A stretch of 64,000 nucleotides of DNA from Henckelia pumila (taxonomy: Eukaryota > Streptophyta > Magnoliopsida > Lamiales > Gesneriaceae). This document shows, in pieces, positions 45,420 through 56,954 of this stretch. Under the pieces are notes generated by a model. The model ran no database searches, was not told where the DNA came from, and saw only the letters and a list, made by a program, of their open reading frames with translations. The stretch covers positions 83,785,442-83,849,441 of the forward strand of contig NC_133122.1 in assembly GCF_033568475.1 (NCBI RefSeq), read 5' to 3'. A program made the position numbers and the translations under genes. Within the stretch, counting starts at the first letter, position 1; each line of letters starts with the position of its first letter.

Positions 45420-47503
45420 TGTGAGACCTCGATTCTAAACCACTAATCTCGGATTAAACAACAATTAAGCGAGCGAACAAGAATCCAAGAGTAAAACAAT
45501 TCAAAGTTTTTTTTTTTTTTTAAACGTCGCGCGCCCGCGCGAGGAACCAAGCTCGTGCGTGCGCGGACTTCAACAACCGAGACCAACCAAAGGCTCGCTC
45601 CCGCGCGAGGTACCAAGCTCGCGCGCGCGTGGGCAAACAATTCAGAGGCCCAACAGAGGCCTCGCGCGCGCGCGGAAGGCCTGGGCAGAAAATGCTCAGG
45701 CTGCAGAAAATAAAGAAAGGATTCCGCGCTTGGTCCGACATGCCTTCAAATACATATGCAATAACAGGGTGTAGGGAAACATGCCATAACAAGTCATGCT
45801 TTCAGAAGGCCTAAAAACAACCAGAAGTCTAAATCGATACGACAACAACATACTTCGATTTCAGATTACAATCCGAATACAAACTAATTCGAATAACAAA
45901 ACATATCAAGTTCGAGTTCTAACATGCTTCAATCTTAAACTAGATAAACATGCTACTTCGACTTCTAAACCGAGTCTCACTCCTACTACTTGCCCTCGAA
46001 GCTAACCATGCCTCTTTTGACTTGTTCCTGCCCCACCTGTTGCCAAGTACACATACAAAACAAAGCAACAGCCGGATAACCGGTGAGAACGACATTCCCA
46101 GTAAAAGCAACATAACAAGTAATACAAGTAACAAACATGCTTTCAATACAATAACGAACTCAATAACATCGTAATGAAATGCATGTCTTTAAACAGGGAT
46201 ATCAAATCTGATAACGAGGGATTGCTGCTGTGCCTTTGGGATCCCGAGGATAAGATCACGTAACAACTCACCGACTCTCCCAATTGAGGTGGTGCCACGT
46301 ATCTCACTCCTCTAGACTTTGATCAACTATAATGAGTATGCTAGCACCAGACGAAACGACTACGACCTGGGCCACTCAGTCATAGTTCCCAAACGTCTAA
46401 ACAAAAAGGATGGTTCTGCCCGCTGAAACAAGACTGGCTCAAGATGAATGCATAACAGAAACATAAAACATAATCCTTTTAACAAAACCAATACAATCAA
46501 ACAATACACAAGTTCCTCATGCTAGAACAAGTGTAGATGCAAGTATGAGATTTCAAAAGGGAAAACTCGAGAACCACAGTCCCGAGTATGCTATCCCGCT
46601 ACGATGACTGCTTTTACCTTTCAATGCAGTAGCTCCAACTCTGGATAAGCTACAAAAGAGATTGTATAAACAACTACACAATCTAACAACAACAAGGCAA
46701 CGGTTCAAGGAAAACTCTTTATACCGTTCTTCGTCCAATTCTCTGAAACGATCAAACAGCTGCTAACTCTGGGCTTGACAACTCCGAACGAATCTGTTCA
46801 GATACAAGAGATGATTGATCAATAACCACGATCAACTTACAAGCCAAGTTCAAACTCAAAAACGGTTCAAAATCTCCAAAAACTCAAACCGACGGCATAA
46901 CGGCTATAACTGAACAACCGGCAACGCAGACAGCAGTTCAATACTGATAACAACTCAATTCAATGCTAATACAACAACAACAAGACAAACCCAACAAATC
47001 TCAAAACCATGATTTTTGAAAATGGCTTCCAAAAATCATAACAAATCCGAACGTCGCTCTATTTCAAAACTGACAGATAATAAATGATCTGAACTCTGTA
47101 GAGAACAACATACTCAAATCTAAATCGATTCGAACAACATCCAAAAACTAGAATGTATCTGATCGTTGAAAAACTTACGGTATAACGGAGCTCTCGCTGC
47201 AGTGATCGCTAAACTGTCTTCAGAAATAATTTCTAACGGCCGGATCGAGCTCGGACGGAAATCCAAAAGCTTGAAAAGGAGATGGGCCGTTTCAATGGAG
47301 GAGGAGCCGGCTAAGGAAGGAGAAGGATGAATGAGAAAAGTCAAAAGTTGAGTAGATAATATAACAAATCCATTATTTGCGTTTTAGTCCCTGAAATTTC
47401 CAAAATTTGCAAAAAGGACCCTGATCAAAATCAAGTCGGCTCGTGAACTCTGCAATCTCCGATTAACTCAAATAAACTCATTTAAGATAAAAACGGGGCG
47501 TCA
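45420..47503 (-). repeat. E5 5' LTR
   Basis: 2084 bp, near-identical to 38345-40450. The GC-rich block (about 45525-45690) is ~20 bp shorter than in the 3' LTR. Confidence 0.93.
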
Positions 47504-47526
47504 CAGTACAGGTACAGGGGTACTAC

Positions 47527-48375
47527 CTACATCCCCTTGAATCTCTACTCTCTTCCCACTGAAGCCGTAATGACAGAGCAGATCATCCTCAATTAGAGAC
47601 TCGATATCGAAGATTTGCGCGGACATTGTGTTGATAAAATTTGTAAAGTCATGAGTGGTAGAGCTGGGGGATCAGGAGTTGTAAAATTCATAGCCAAATT
47701 GGACCGACATTCCCAGGGCTGGTTTAATTTAACAAAGAAATATCTGTTTGTCCAGCCCTTATGTGAGCTAGGCTTACCTCTCAAAAATGGGTATTCGGGT
47801 CGCATGGAAATATAAAAGCGGCCCGAGGCAGTTTTCTTAATTTGCAGGAAATAGATGAAATTTCCTATGTCTAATGGAACTCGAAAGAAACAGAAGAGGA
47901 CACCTAGTGATAAAATCGAACTAAAAGAATTCGGGGATAATTGACTTGGACACACGCAAAAATATTGACATAGGTGTGACACACAGCTTGGGATAGGAAA
48001 TCTTAAACACATTTTTACCTGATCTAGGCTAAAACTTAAAAAGTCAAGGGGAGGCTTGTGAGCTCGGTCCTTCCGACCTGGGATTAGGAGGTCATAACCC
48101 TCAGGCATCCCCGATCTCTCCCTAATGAAGGAACCTAGGTCGGGACTTAGATGGGAGGCCAATACCTCAAACCATGGTTTACCCCTAGCAGATAATTGGG
48201 CTTCGTCTGACCTAAGTCTGTGCAGTCATTTCAATTTTTCCTCTCGAGTCTCGGACAAATCCGGATCTAAGCTGGGATTATCAGATTCGGAAGCCTCAGG
48301 GTTGTTATGGGGAGAGTTAGGTGCTTCAACAAATTCTACTATTTCCTTAACAGAAGTTTCATCCGGGGAAGACAT
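47527..48375 (-). pseudogene. E3 antisense gene, first exon (gypsy-associated antisense protein)
   Basis: ATG 48375 on the minus strand opens an acidic N-terminus. A TGA at 48226-48228 interrupts it. The frame then continues through a conserved domain with HKPPLDFLSF, RFYISMRPEYPFL and SSHKGWTNRYFFV, which matches the plant family of putative gypsy-type transposon proteins (Pfam PF04195, by motif memory). It reaches a possible donor ATGTAG|GTAGTA at 47527, with E5 24 bp further on. The function of this family is not established. Its location, antisense and just inside the 3' LTR, is typical of Tat elements. Confidence 0.78.
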
Positions 48376-48831
48376 ATTAACTAACCTAATGAAATGGAGC
48401 TAAAACTTACAAATGGAAGGACTGTAGTGTGGCTCGGGAATGATACAACAGGTCAAGAGCAAGCAGTCTGGGTCGGGCAAGATCTCAAAATTTTGACAGC
48501 GTAACAGTGCAAATGAAAGGTAAAAATAAAAAAAATTTACTGACCTATTTATAGAGGTGGTGAATTGATATAGACCATTGATTGTTACCCCAATCTACGG
48601 CTTGGGACGGGACAATTCAGGGTCATTTAGCTTTGGGAGGTGAACCGTTAGAAGGCATCTGGGCCGTTTGTAGAAATCACATCACGCGGATCCCGATCTG
48701 GACCGTTCAAAGGAAACACATACCGCGGAATCAATTCAGGGCTGTCCGAATGAAGGACGAGCAGTTCGGGGTCAGGTCGGCATTATTGGTCTAAATTCAT
48801 TCTTCTTTTAGACCAGTTAGGGAGGTACTAT
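48376..48831 (+). other. E3 terminal non-coding segment and polypurine tract
   Basis: Between the antisense gene start and the 3' LTR. It would hold the antisense promoter, but no clear TATA box is visible. It ends with the purine-rich TTAGGGAGGTACTAT (48817-48831) at the LTR border. Confidence 0.55.
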
Positions 48832-49472
48832 TGATACCCCATGAAATTATTTTAACCTGAACCCGTTCATTATGAGTTTATGAGGGTTGGTCCAATTAGA
48901 GGATTATTATTATTATGTAAGGTCCAGCCCAGTTTTCTACCTGTTAGGTCTTGTCAGGACCTGGGCTGCTGTTAATGGGCCGACCCGAAATGGGGCCCAA
49001 TGGGCTGGGCATACATTTCTAGTTCAAGTAGGACTCGGATGCCTTGAAGATAAGCTTGATTATTCTACAGATATTCATGAGATAGGGATAGACTCAAAGA
49101 CGGTCCAATGAGTGAAGAGTCCTACCACATGACATGTTATAATCCGACTAGGTAACTTACTCTATTTTCTCCTATAAATACTGGTACTGTTATGGTTGTG
49201 TTCATTCATTATTCATTACTCATTATTCATCACACATTCACTCTCACTTTTACATTCACGCACTCATATCTCTCAGTTTTTTCATTAATCATACCCCCTG
49301 CCTTCAAGACACTGACTTAGGCATCGGAGGAATCACGCCGAAAACACTTTTGGCACCCCTTGACCTAGTTGTTGCTTGTGCAAAAATCGGTGGTACCCGA
49401 CCCGACCTGTTTCATAAAGGATTTGGAGAATCCATTCTACCAGACCAAACCCGAGGTAAAAAATCGACATCA
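48832..49472 (+). repeat. E3 3' LTR
   Basis: 641 bp from TGATACCCC to GACATCA. It has TATAAATA at 49173-49180. It is followed by TAAGA, which would be one side of a target duplication. Confidence 0.85.
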
Positions 49473-49474
49473 TA

Positions 49475-51478
49475 AGATTTCGTATTCTTTATTTTATGCG
49501 ATGTGCATAGTTTTTTATGTTAACAAATCCTTAATATTTAAAAAATTATGATAGATTCCGTAATCTTTAATATACTCCCAAGTCGGCAAAGAAACTAATA
49601 ATATAACCACAAAATACATATCCATAATATTTAAAAAATTCAAGAATGAAATATTCAAACTGCATAAAAACATTTGACAAAAATAAAACCAAGAAATCTA
49701 ATATCAGCAAGCAAACAAATCTGATCTTTTCAGGGAAAAAACCTTAATTTTAAATTCAAAAACTAATGAATTGAGATTTGATTTTCGTCTAGGGTTTTAA
49801 ACACAAAATTTTGTGCAATGTGTTTGGAAACTATAATATAAAAATAATAAAAGGTAAAAATTTTTGTGCAATGTGTGTGGAAACTAATATGAAATGATGT
49901 TCTGGAAAAATTAGTCATTTTGTATGTAACAAATTTTGTATGTAACAAATGAAAGTAATACATTTTCAATATAAACAAAAACATTTGTACTTCAAAAAGT
50001 TAAAGAGTTTGTTAAAATGAAAAAAAAAAATTACCTTCCTGAATATGAGTTTCAGCTTCATTATCCATATTTGATTTTAATTACCCAACATCAAAACAAG
50101 AAAAAGTATGACAGCCACTGAGAAGATCTAGCCCTTTCTAATGCCAAAGATACAATCAATCAGTTCAAATACTACATATTTGGTCGTTTGCTTGTTAACT
50201 TTTTAACAATCAATCAGTTCAAATACTAGTGCATGCAAGTCACCTGTTCTGTGTGCTAAAGCACAAATGCCTTATGATAAGTCCTCAAACTCAAGAAGCA
50301 GCAAACACTAGCTTGTAGAATCTGTAGAAAAATTTAAAATAGTTAAGAGGCTAAGAAGGTTGCCAAGCATGGAGATCTCAGTTGAAAAGTTACTCTAGAA
50401 TCCAAGGATCAAATTGTTGCTGGAGTTCAAAGAAAAATTCAAAGAATCACCAAAATACAACTAAAATCAAAGAAAAATTCAGTTGAAACAATTAAACTTT
50501 CTTGTAGAACTAAGTAATTAAACTCCATATCAATGCAAATAAGCTATCTTTGCTAAAACATGCTTATGTTACTCTTTTGCATACATGTAAGAGAAAACAA
50601 GCAAACACGGTATGAAAAATAAGTTTTTTTAATCTTCACCAAATGACAGCAATAGATGATATGATTAACTAGTTTGGGTATAAAAAAGTGACACCCAAAT
50701 TATGAGCAGAGACGGGGATCTATGGTTGTGCTATTTTGATTTATTGATCGATATCGAACCAATAACTTCCTCTTAATCATTGCTTTTCAAACCATCGTCA
50801 CCATTTTTTTACGCAATTTATAGATCAACAGAATTCCATTCCACATGAATGAGAAAAGATATTTAAATAACAAACCTAGGACCCATAAGAAGGAATACAA
50901 ACCAAATTATTAAAAATAAACATCGAGAAGCCAAACGAAATACATTAGATAAATTAATACCAAATGGGATCATTAATTTGAGTGAAATTTATTTAAGAAT
51001 TATCAATTTAATTCAGTGTCAAGCATTAGATGATAAGTTCAAGAGAAAACATTGAATAGATATGGAATGTAAAACAGTGTCTTTAATGTGGAAGACAAAG
51101 CAAGAAACAAAATACAACGGAATACGAAATACCACAAAACCAGAATCCAGAAAAGGCCCAACAGTGAATGTTACATCTCTGTGTAATTAGACACAACCAC
51201 TTGCAATTTCACACTCTACATGCTAAATCACGCGCGAGCATTTAAATGCAAAGTTCCAATATACATTCTGAATCATCAATGGAAATTACAATGTAATTAG
51301 TGTCATGTGAATCAAAAGTGTACCAACCTGTAACGGGGATTTCAATGGCAAAATCTGTGTAACAAAAGACAGAAAGTAAGGCGGAGAGGCCGGAGATGAC
51401 GTAAGACAGCACGCCGGCGGCACCGGCGTGTAGGCTCGCCTTCTGGCCGGTGAGGACGAATATTCCGGAGCCAAATTA
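49475..51478. repeat. Flanking segment A, right copy
   Basis: Collinear with 21670-23738. It starts 2 bp after E3 and, unlike the left copy, continues beyond the CCAAATTA end into further unique DNA, so this side shows the undisrupted right flank. Confidence 0.9.
51328..51475 (-). pseudogene. Cationic amino acid transporter (CAT) exon fragment, right copy
   Basis: The same 49-codon piece as at 23588-23735, closer to the family consensus (GSGIFVLTGQKASLHAG, VLSYVISGLSALLSV, FCYTDFAIEIPVTG). It has the same donor-like CAG|GTTGGT. Directly upstream (51478 onward) the frame hits TAA and no CAT-like sequence follows, so the fragment is 5'-truncated even in this undisrupted copy. It could be a gene capture or the remnant of a decayed gene. 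Confidence 0.82.
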
Positions 51479-52824
51479 TAGATAAATTAGAGAAAACTGG
51501 TGTAAAATTGGGAGAAAAATCAAAATTAGGGTATGTAAGATTTGTAATAGATGAAGGGTAATCTAACGCGCGGGTTGCATAAGCGGGTTAGTTCCGACCC
51601 AAATTAGGATATGTCGCACGAAATATAACCCGTGCAACGGTTTCATACAAGTGTTTTCCTTAACAAATAATAATTCTTGAAATCTTAGAATCTTCTGGTT
51701 CTTTAATTCAAGAATATATATCTTATTTATCGATCCAAAAACTTTTAGTTAATTGGATAAGACCATTGTACACTATCAATAATTTATTATATTATTGTGT
51801 AATTGAGATGTCAAAACCAATCAAATATGTCAAACTATGAAAGTATTTCTATCAATAAGTTTTACTGGTATGTAAACTTTTAGTTTTCAATAACAAATTT
51901 AAGTTTGTGACATCAACAAAATTTTATTTACAATATTAATAAACTTCAAGTTTACAATATCAGTAAATTAAAATGTCAAAAAACTTTTGGTTTATTGTAA
52001 TGTATATTTTATCATATTGACATTGATACAATTCTATTTTTGAGAAATTGAGTTTGTGTACCGCCGTCCAATTTTATTTTGATATCTGATGGATCAATTG
52101 TCTCGATATTATATTTATCTATGAGAGACACAAAAACAATATTCATTCTTAACAATAAAATTATTGTTTTTTCTTCAAGAAAATACATATCATCTCCTTT
52201 AGAGTACTAAAGCTCTTCTAGAGAAATTTTGTAATCATATACTATATTAAATGAATATTACCATTGGATTCCAAAACTCAAATACTATCAAACACATCAT
52301 TTTTCATTGATAACCAAATGATCTTCTGGATCCTTAATACATCTATGTTAAGTTACTTTTGAAAATATAATTTGAGTAGTAATTAATTTCCTCCACAAAT
52401 TATGTATCATGTTTGATAGAGATCTTTTAACGTACTTGATGTACGATTTAATAAATTCTTATGCCTCATATGTCGAATATAAATTAATATCGACTATTTT
52501 GAGTCCTTATATCTTAATTCACTGCGGGTGAATTATTATTTATTTGAAATTATAAAACCTAAACAATCTTCTGAATCATTAAATAAATCCATATTAGGTT
52601 ACGATGTAAATGCTATTTTGGATTATACCAATTGCCCCCACAAATTTATATCATTTAAATCTATAAAATCTTTAATGTACTTCAGGTATGACGGTCTATA
52701 AATATGGATACGAGAAATCAATTTATATATAGTACAATATTCGATTACTATACTTTTTTATCGTATTAAATGTATGAATTTTTTTACAATACTTGAAACA
52801 TATAGTTTTCAACTATTTATGCTG

Positions 52825-52887
<63 letters not shown>

Positions 52888-53156
52888 CACCTCCAGTGAA
52901 ATAAAAAAAATCATATTCTATGAAAAATTAATCTACATATGACACAATGTATAAACCATGTTCATTCACTTCAGATAATGGATCACATCAATCAAGCGAC
53001 TTTCAATATTAATCGATCTTTATTTACTCATGTTTTTGAAATAATCGGAATTGAAACTACATATATCATTCTTTACCAATCTCGACACACATCTTTTCTC
53101 GGGCGATGTTAATCTTCCAAGACAACCATTTACCTGATGAGTCTCCGCACAAATAT
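51479..53156. other. AT-rich intergenic spacer
   Basis: No gene or element border that I can support. Many short AT-rich words and a (TA)n tract at 52829-52885. Confidence 0.6.
52829..52885. repeat. (TA)n microsatellite
   Basis: About 28 uninterrupted TA units. Confidence 0.97.
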
Positions 53157-53579
53157 TGTTAGGGGTGAATCCCACATTAAGTATAATATTAAGGAATCCC
53201 ACATCAAAAGTTTGAAGAAATAAGAATGAAGGAAACATTATAAATAGAGTCATCTTCTTTCAGTTATTGTATCACATTCCTCTCTTTTGTATTGACATTA
53301 GAGAAGAAAATAAAGAGAGAAAAAAAAAAGAGTTGTTTTTTTCCGGTTATTTCTTGTGTGAGTTAGAGAAATATTTTCTCGGTAATACTCGAGGCTTGGG
53401 TGTGGAGAGATATAGTGTTTTGTATACACTTGTAATATTTATCCGGTAATAAAGATTTGCAGCAGCTCCGTGGACGTAGCCTATATTGGGTGAACCACAT
53501 AAATATTTGGTGTTCTTGTTGATTATTTTATTCCGCAATTTCTATTATCGTCATGTTCTCTTCGGTATAATCCATAACA
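53157..53579 (+). repeat. E6 5' LTR
   Basis: TATAAATA at 53239-53246. High similarity to 63163-63582 with a few changes and 1-2-bp indels. Confidence 0.93.
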
Positions 53580-53581
53580 AC

Positions 53582-53593
53582 TGGTATCAGAGC
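53582..53593 (+). promoter_or_regulatory. E6 primer-binding site (initiator tRNA-Met)
   Basis: TGGTATCAGAGC, 2 bp after the 5' LTR. Confidence 0.9.
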
Positions 53594-53720
53594 TGTTACG
53601 GTGTTCGGGAGCCTTGGTGAAAAATTTCTTAAAATTCAGAGTATGCTCTGTGGTTGCAGCTTTGTCTGATTTTCCACACCAGAAAAGATTTTTTGAAATT
53701 TTATTAAGGCAGGAGAAGCG

Positions 53721-54305
53721 ATGGCCGGAAATGACGGTTGGGACCTGGAATCAATAAGTTCGACGGTACAGATTTCACGTTCTGGCGGTTACAGATTAAA
53801 GATTATTTGTATAGCAAGAAGCTACATCAACCTCTATCCGGGGTGAAGCCAGAAAAGATGGAGGATGATGAGTGGGAGCTCCTTGATCGACAGGTGTTAG
53901 GGGTAATACGATTGACCCTAACAAAGAACGTGTCACACAACGTGGCGGAGGCAAAAAACAATGGAGGAGATGATGTCTATTTTGTCGGACATGTACGAGA
54001 AGCCATCAGCAAATAATAAAGTGTTTCTCATGAAAAAGTTATTCAACTTGAAGATGGAGGAAGGTGCTTTGGTGGCGGCACACATCAATGAATTTAACAC
54101 GATTGTTTCCCATCTAACATCGGTTGAAATCAAGTTTGATGATGAGATCCGTACACTTATTCTTTTGGTGTCTTTACCAAATGTTTGGGAGCCGATGCGG
54201 GCAGCGGTTAGCAATTCTTCTGGAAAAGGAAAGTTACAATTCAATGATGTCAAATATCGAATCCTTGGTGAAGAAGTTCGCAGGATGGATTCGGGAGAAG
54301 TAACA
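53721..54305 (+). pseudogene. E6 gag, N-terminal part
   Basis: ATG 53721 begins MAGNDGWDLESIS, then a one-base loss near 53755 shifts to the frame with KFDGTDFTFWRLQIKDYLY and WELLDRQVLGVIRL. A further shift near 53965 leads to MYEKPSANNKVFLMKKLF and LPNVWEPMRAAVSNS. This is the UBN2-type Gag of Copia elements. E7 interrupts it at 54305 and the protein resumes at 59797. Confidence 0.87.
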
Positions 54306-55883
54306 TGATAAGTGCATTTTGTATGCATTAGTTTGTGATATTTTTATATTTATTTTTGTGTGCATCAATATTGTTTTTATGTGTTTTTATGTGTTTTAAG
54401 TTAATGTGTGTGTATTTTACTCTCCCGGTTAATTTTGTAGGAAAATGGATTTTTGAAGAGTTAATTACGGAGCAGCCTTGATCGAAAAATCATATTTAAT
54501 TTTAGAAAGATCCAAATCCGATTTTCACTGATCAGAATGAAGTTCAAGATGTTTTAAAGCTGCTGTCCAAATTTTAAGTCAATCCGACGGCTAGAATTCA
54601 AGATATAAATTTTTCAAATTTGTCGCTTGGAGTAGGTTGAAAGTTGCGCTGATGGTGAGTGTGTAGCGCGTTTGCCCTTGTTTTCGGCGCTAACAAGAAA
54701 TGGTGGAGGCGCTATCGCACTTAGAAGAAGGAGTTTGGTGGTAGAAAGAGTGCTAACGCGCTAAGGAAGGGCGCAAGGAAGTCTGTGCGTGAGTTTTTTG
54801 GGCAGAAACATGCTCGCTCGAGCGAGAGCTTGTGCTCGGTCGAGCGAGCGAGACGGGAGCAGAAATCCTCAAAACAGAGAGTCTGTCGCTCGAGCGAGAG
54901 GTTGTGCTCGCTCGAGCGAGATGTCGGGAATCAGAAAAAATCAGAATTTCTGAAATTAAAAAGTATTATTTTACGGGCTATTTTTCATGGGCTTTTTAAA
55001 CTCATATTTAAGGGACTTATTCAGACGTGAGAAAGTGGTTCCAAGAGGCATAACGCAGACGCAAGGCGGCGGCTGGGAGCAGAGAAGATTTCTTCGCTAT
55101 TTCTTTCTTCTGTTCTTTCTTTTTACTTTATTTTTGTTTAATTCTAGTTTCAATTATTGAGTAGTTATTTTTCAACCAAGACGGCGTGATTGGGCCGAAC
55201 AAATTCATGTAGAAAACTTGGATGTTTGTTTGGGATTTTTTAGAGTTGATTTTATTTTATTGATTGTCAGATTTATATTTGTCTTGTGAATAGTCTGATC
55301 AACTGTTTGCTTGCATGTTAATCGATTCCAAGTCGACAGAGGAGGTTTCGATTTTGATCACTTTGATAATCAACATATTGTAAAACCGACTAGAAATAGA
55401 ATTCGGTTTCAGTGTGCGGTTTGGGTGCAAACTGAATTTTCATAAATATTTAATGCATTCAAATTTGATTAGAATTACGAAAGATTAGTTCATCAATATT
55501 TGAATAGGTTTGATTTTTCTAGAAATAGTCCTTTGAACAAATTAGAAGAATTCCCGTGAATTAAGATTAAATCTGAGTCCTGAATCGACTACATGTTACA
55601 TGATTTGTTCGGTACCTACGTGTGTCTTGGTTGTCTTTGTTTTAATTATTTTTATCTTTAGTTATTTTTATTCTTATTTATTAATCAGTTTTTATTTTAT
55701 ATTCTTATTTTATTTTAAATCAAATTGCTCTTTATAATTTTGTCTAGATTAAGTAAAATAATTAATTCTTGAGAATTGACTGCAGTCCCTGTGGGATCGA
55801 TACTTGGACTCTCTGTCCACTTTACAATTACTTGACCTGGTATGCTTGCCAATAGATTTATATCACACCGATTTAGCCGTTCA
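54306..55883 (+). repeat. E7 5' LTR
   Basis: Nearly identical to 58218-59796. Palindromes CTCGCTCGAGCGAG and variants lie at 54812-54920. A TATA-like CATATTTAAG is at about 55003-55012. The last bases read CGTTCA instead of CGGTCA. Confidence 0.92.
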
Positions 55884-55889
55884 AGTTTT

Positions 55890-55906
55890 TGGCGCCTTGC
55901 CGGGGA
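55890..55906 (+). promoter_or_regulatory. E7 primer-binding site (tRNA-Asp type, one-base gap)
   Basis: TGGCGCCTTGCCGGGGA is the tRNA-Asp complement lacking one G after GGCGCC. Confidence 0.8.
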
Positions 55907-56033
55907 CTGTTTAGCTAATATTAGGATAGATTATTTGCTTGAGGCTAGAAATTTTTTTTTCTATTTTTTTCGTTCCTTTGATTATTTTTTTTACATTTAT
56001 TTTTTTTCTCTTTTTCTTGTGAGGTACTTGGAG

Positions 56034-56954
56034 ATGGATCATCGACAGGTGTTCACAAGGTTTGGCCAACAATACTCAGAGCCATTCTTTGCTGCTTGGG
56101 GGAGATTCAATGATTTGGCGAACAAATTTCAATGCCATCAGTTTTCGATTTACACCCTCACTAAAATTTTTTATGGTGGTTTGGATGAGATTACAAGAAG
56201 TTGGGTAGATTCTGGAGCTTTGGCCACTAACAGTCAATTGTTTAAAAGAGATGAAGACAGTGCGATGCACTTGTTAAATGATATGGCAGATTTCGACTAC
56301 CATTGGCATTGTGATCCTTCATTGCAAGGTTGGAGTCACAAATATCCTCTAGATATCAACTCTAAAAATTTTGCAAACCAACCACCGGAGAGTCAAGAAG
56401 AGTGTGTAGGGTGTTCTGAAGATTATGTGGCTCAGTTGGAGAATCTTTTGCGGCAACAGACAGAGACAAATCAATTCTTAGAAATCCGTATCAAGTCTTT
56501 GAGTCTTTTGGATGAACAGATTGCGCTTTTTAGAGAACCAATTTTTGAGATCTGCCAAGAGAATGAAGTAATTGAGTCAGAGCAAGAGAAAATATTTTTT
56601 GAGGAATATTCATGTGAAGATGAGCTAAAAGTGACAGTGGAGGAGGAATAAACATTCAAGGCGGAGGACTTGAACTCGTCAATGGACTTTACAAGCACAC
56701 CACTTGAAGATCCATTATTTCCATTGACGTCAACACCACAATATTACATCCTCGATGAGCTTCAGCCTATATTCGGAGTCTCTTTCCAAAATAATCAGTT
56801 CTTGAAGAGTGTTGTTGGACCGACGAGCTTTCCATGTCAATATCATGCCAAGCTTGAGGGCGAAGGAAATCTAGACCCATACGTAGAGTCGTATGATTCT
56901 TACTATGGGCGGCAGCCGCTCTTTGATGGTGGCTTCTGCATAGTCGGGCTATAG
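56034..56954 (+). pseudogene. E7 gag-like ORF with unique C-terminal region
   Basis: ATG 56034 opens 205 codons to TAA 56649-56651. The same frame continues to TAG 56952-56954. Residues 1-85 match the middle of the Athila Gag domain (AAWGRFNDLANKFQCHQF, KIFYGGLDEITRSWVDSGA, LLNDMADFDYHW), equivalent to GESLHAAW... in E4. The first part of that domain is missing. The rest is not Gag: a helix around ENLLRQQTETNQFLEIRIKS, an acidic stretch, then a Pro/Ser/Tyr-rich tail I do not recognise. No nucleic-acid-binding knuckle is present. The open length suggests recent constraint or recent insertion. Confidence 0.7.

Larger units (their letters stand above)
38345..47503 (-). mobile_element. E5: young Tekay/Del-type chromovirus nested in E3
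   Basis: Minus-strand element of 9.2 kb. LTRs at 45420-47503 (5') and 38345-40450 (3') are very similar. The primer site is complementary to tRNA-iMet and a purine tract abuts the 3' LTR. Gag to RNase H is one open frame, and integrase with a chromodomain-like tail follows. Only four disabling changes are visible. GTACA stands directly left (38340-38344) and again at 47506-47510, 2 bp beyond the right LTR, so the duplication is probable but offset. Confidence 0.93.
23734..49472 (+). mobile_element. E3: Tat-lineage Ty3/Gypsy element with antisense gene, carrying E4 and E5
   Basis: The 3' LTR is complete (48832-49472, 641 bp, TGATACCCC...GACATCA). The 5' LTR (23734-24312) lacks the first ~62 bp. 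Sense coding order is gag, protease, reverse transcriptase, RNase H, a second (archaeal-type) RNase H and integrase. Two RNase H domains, 3' tandem arrays and an antisense gene upstream of the 3' LTR identify the Tat lineage. Without E4 (6.5 kb) and E5 (9.2 kb) the element is about 10.1 kb. All genes are broken. The target duplication cannot be verified because the left edge is rearranged. Confidence 0.9.

Noticed and set aside
38340-47510. GTACA as a clean E5 target duplication
   Set aside because: The right-hand GTACA begins 2 bp beyond the LTR end, so it is mentioned only as probable.
47615-48403. Plus-strand open frames overlapping the E3 antisense exon
   Set aside because: They are shadows of the minus-strand gene, which has recognisable family motifs.
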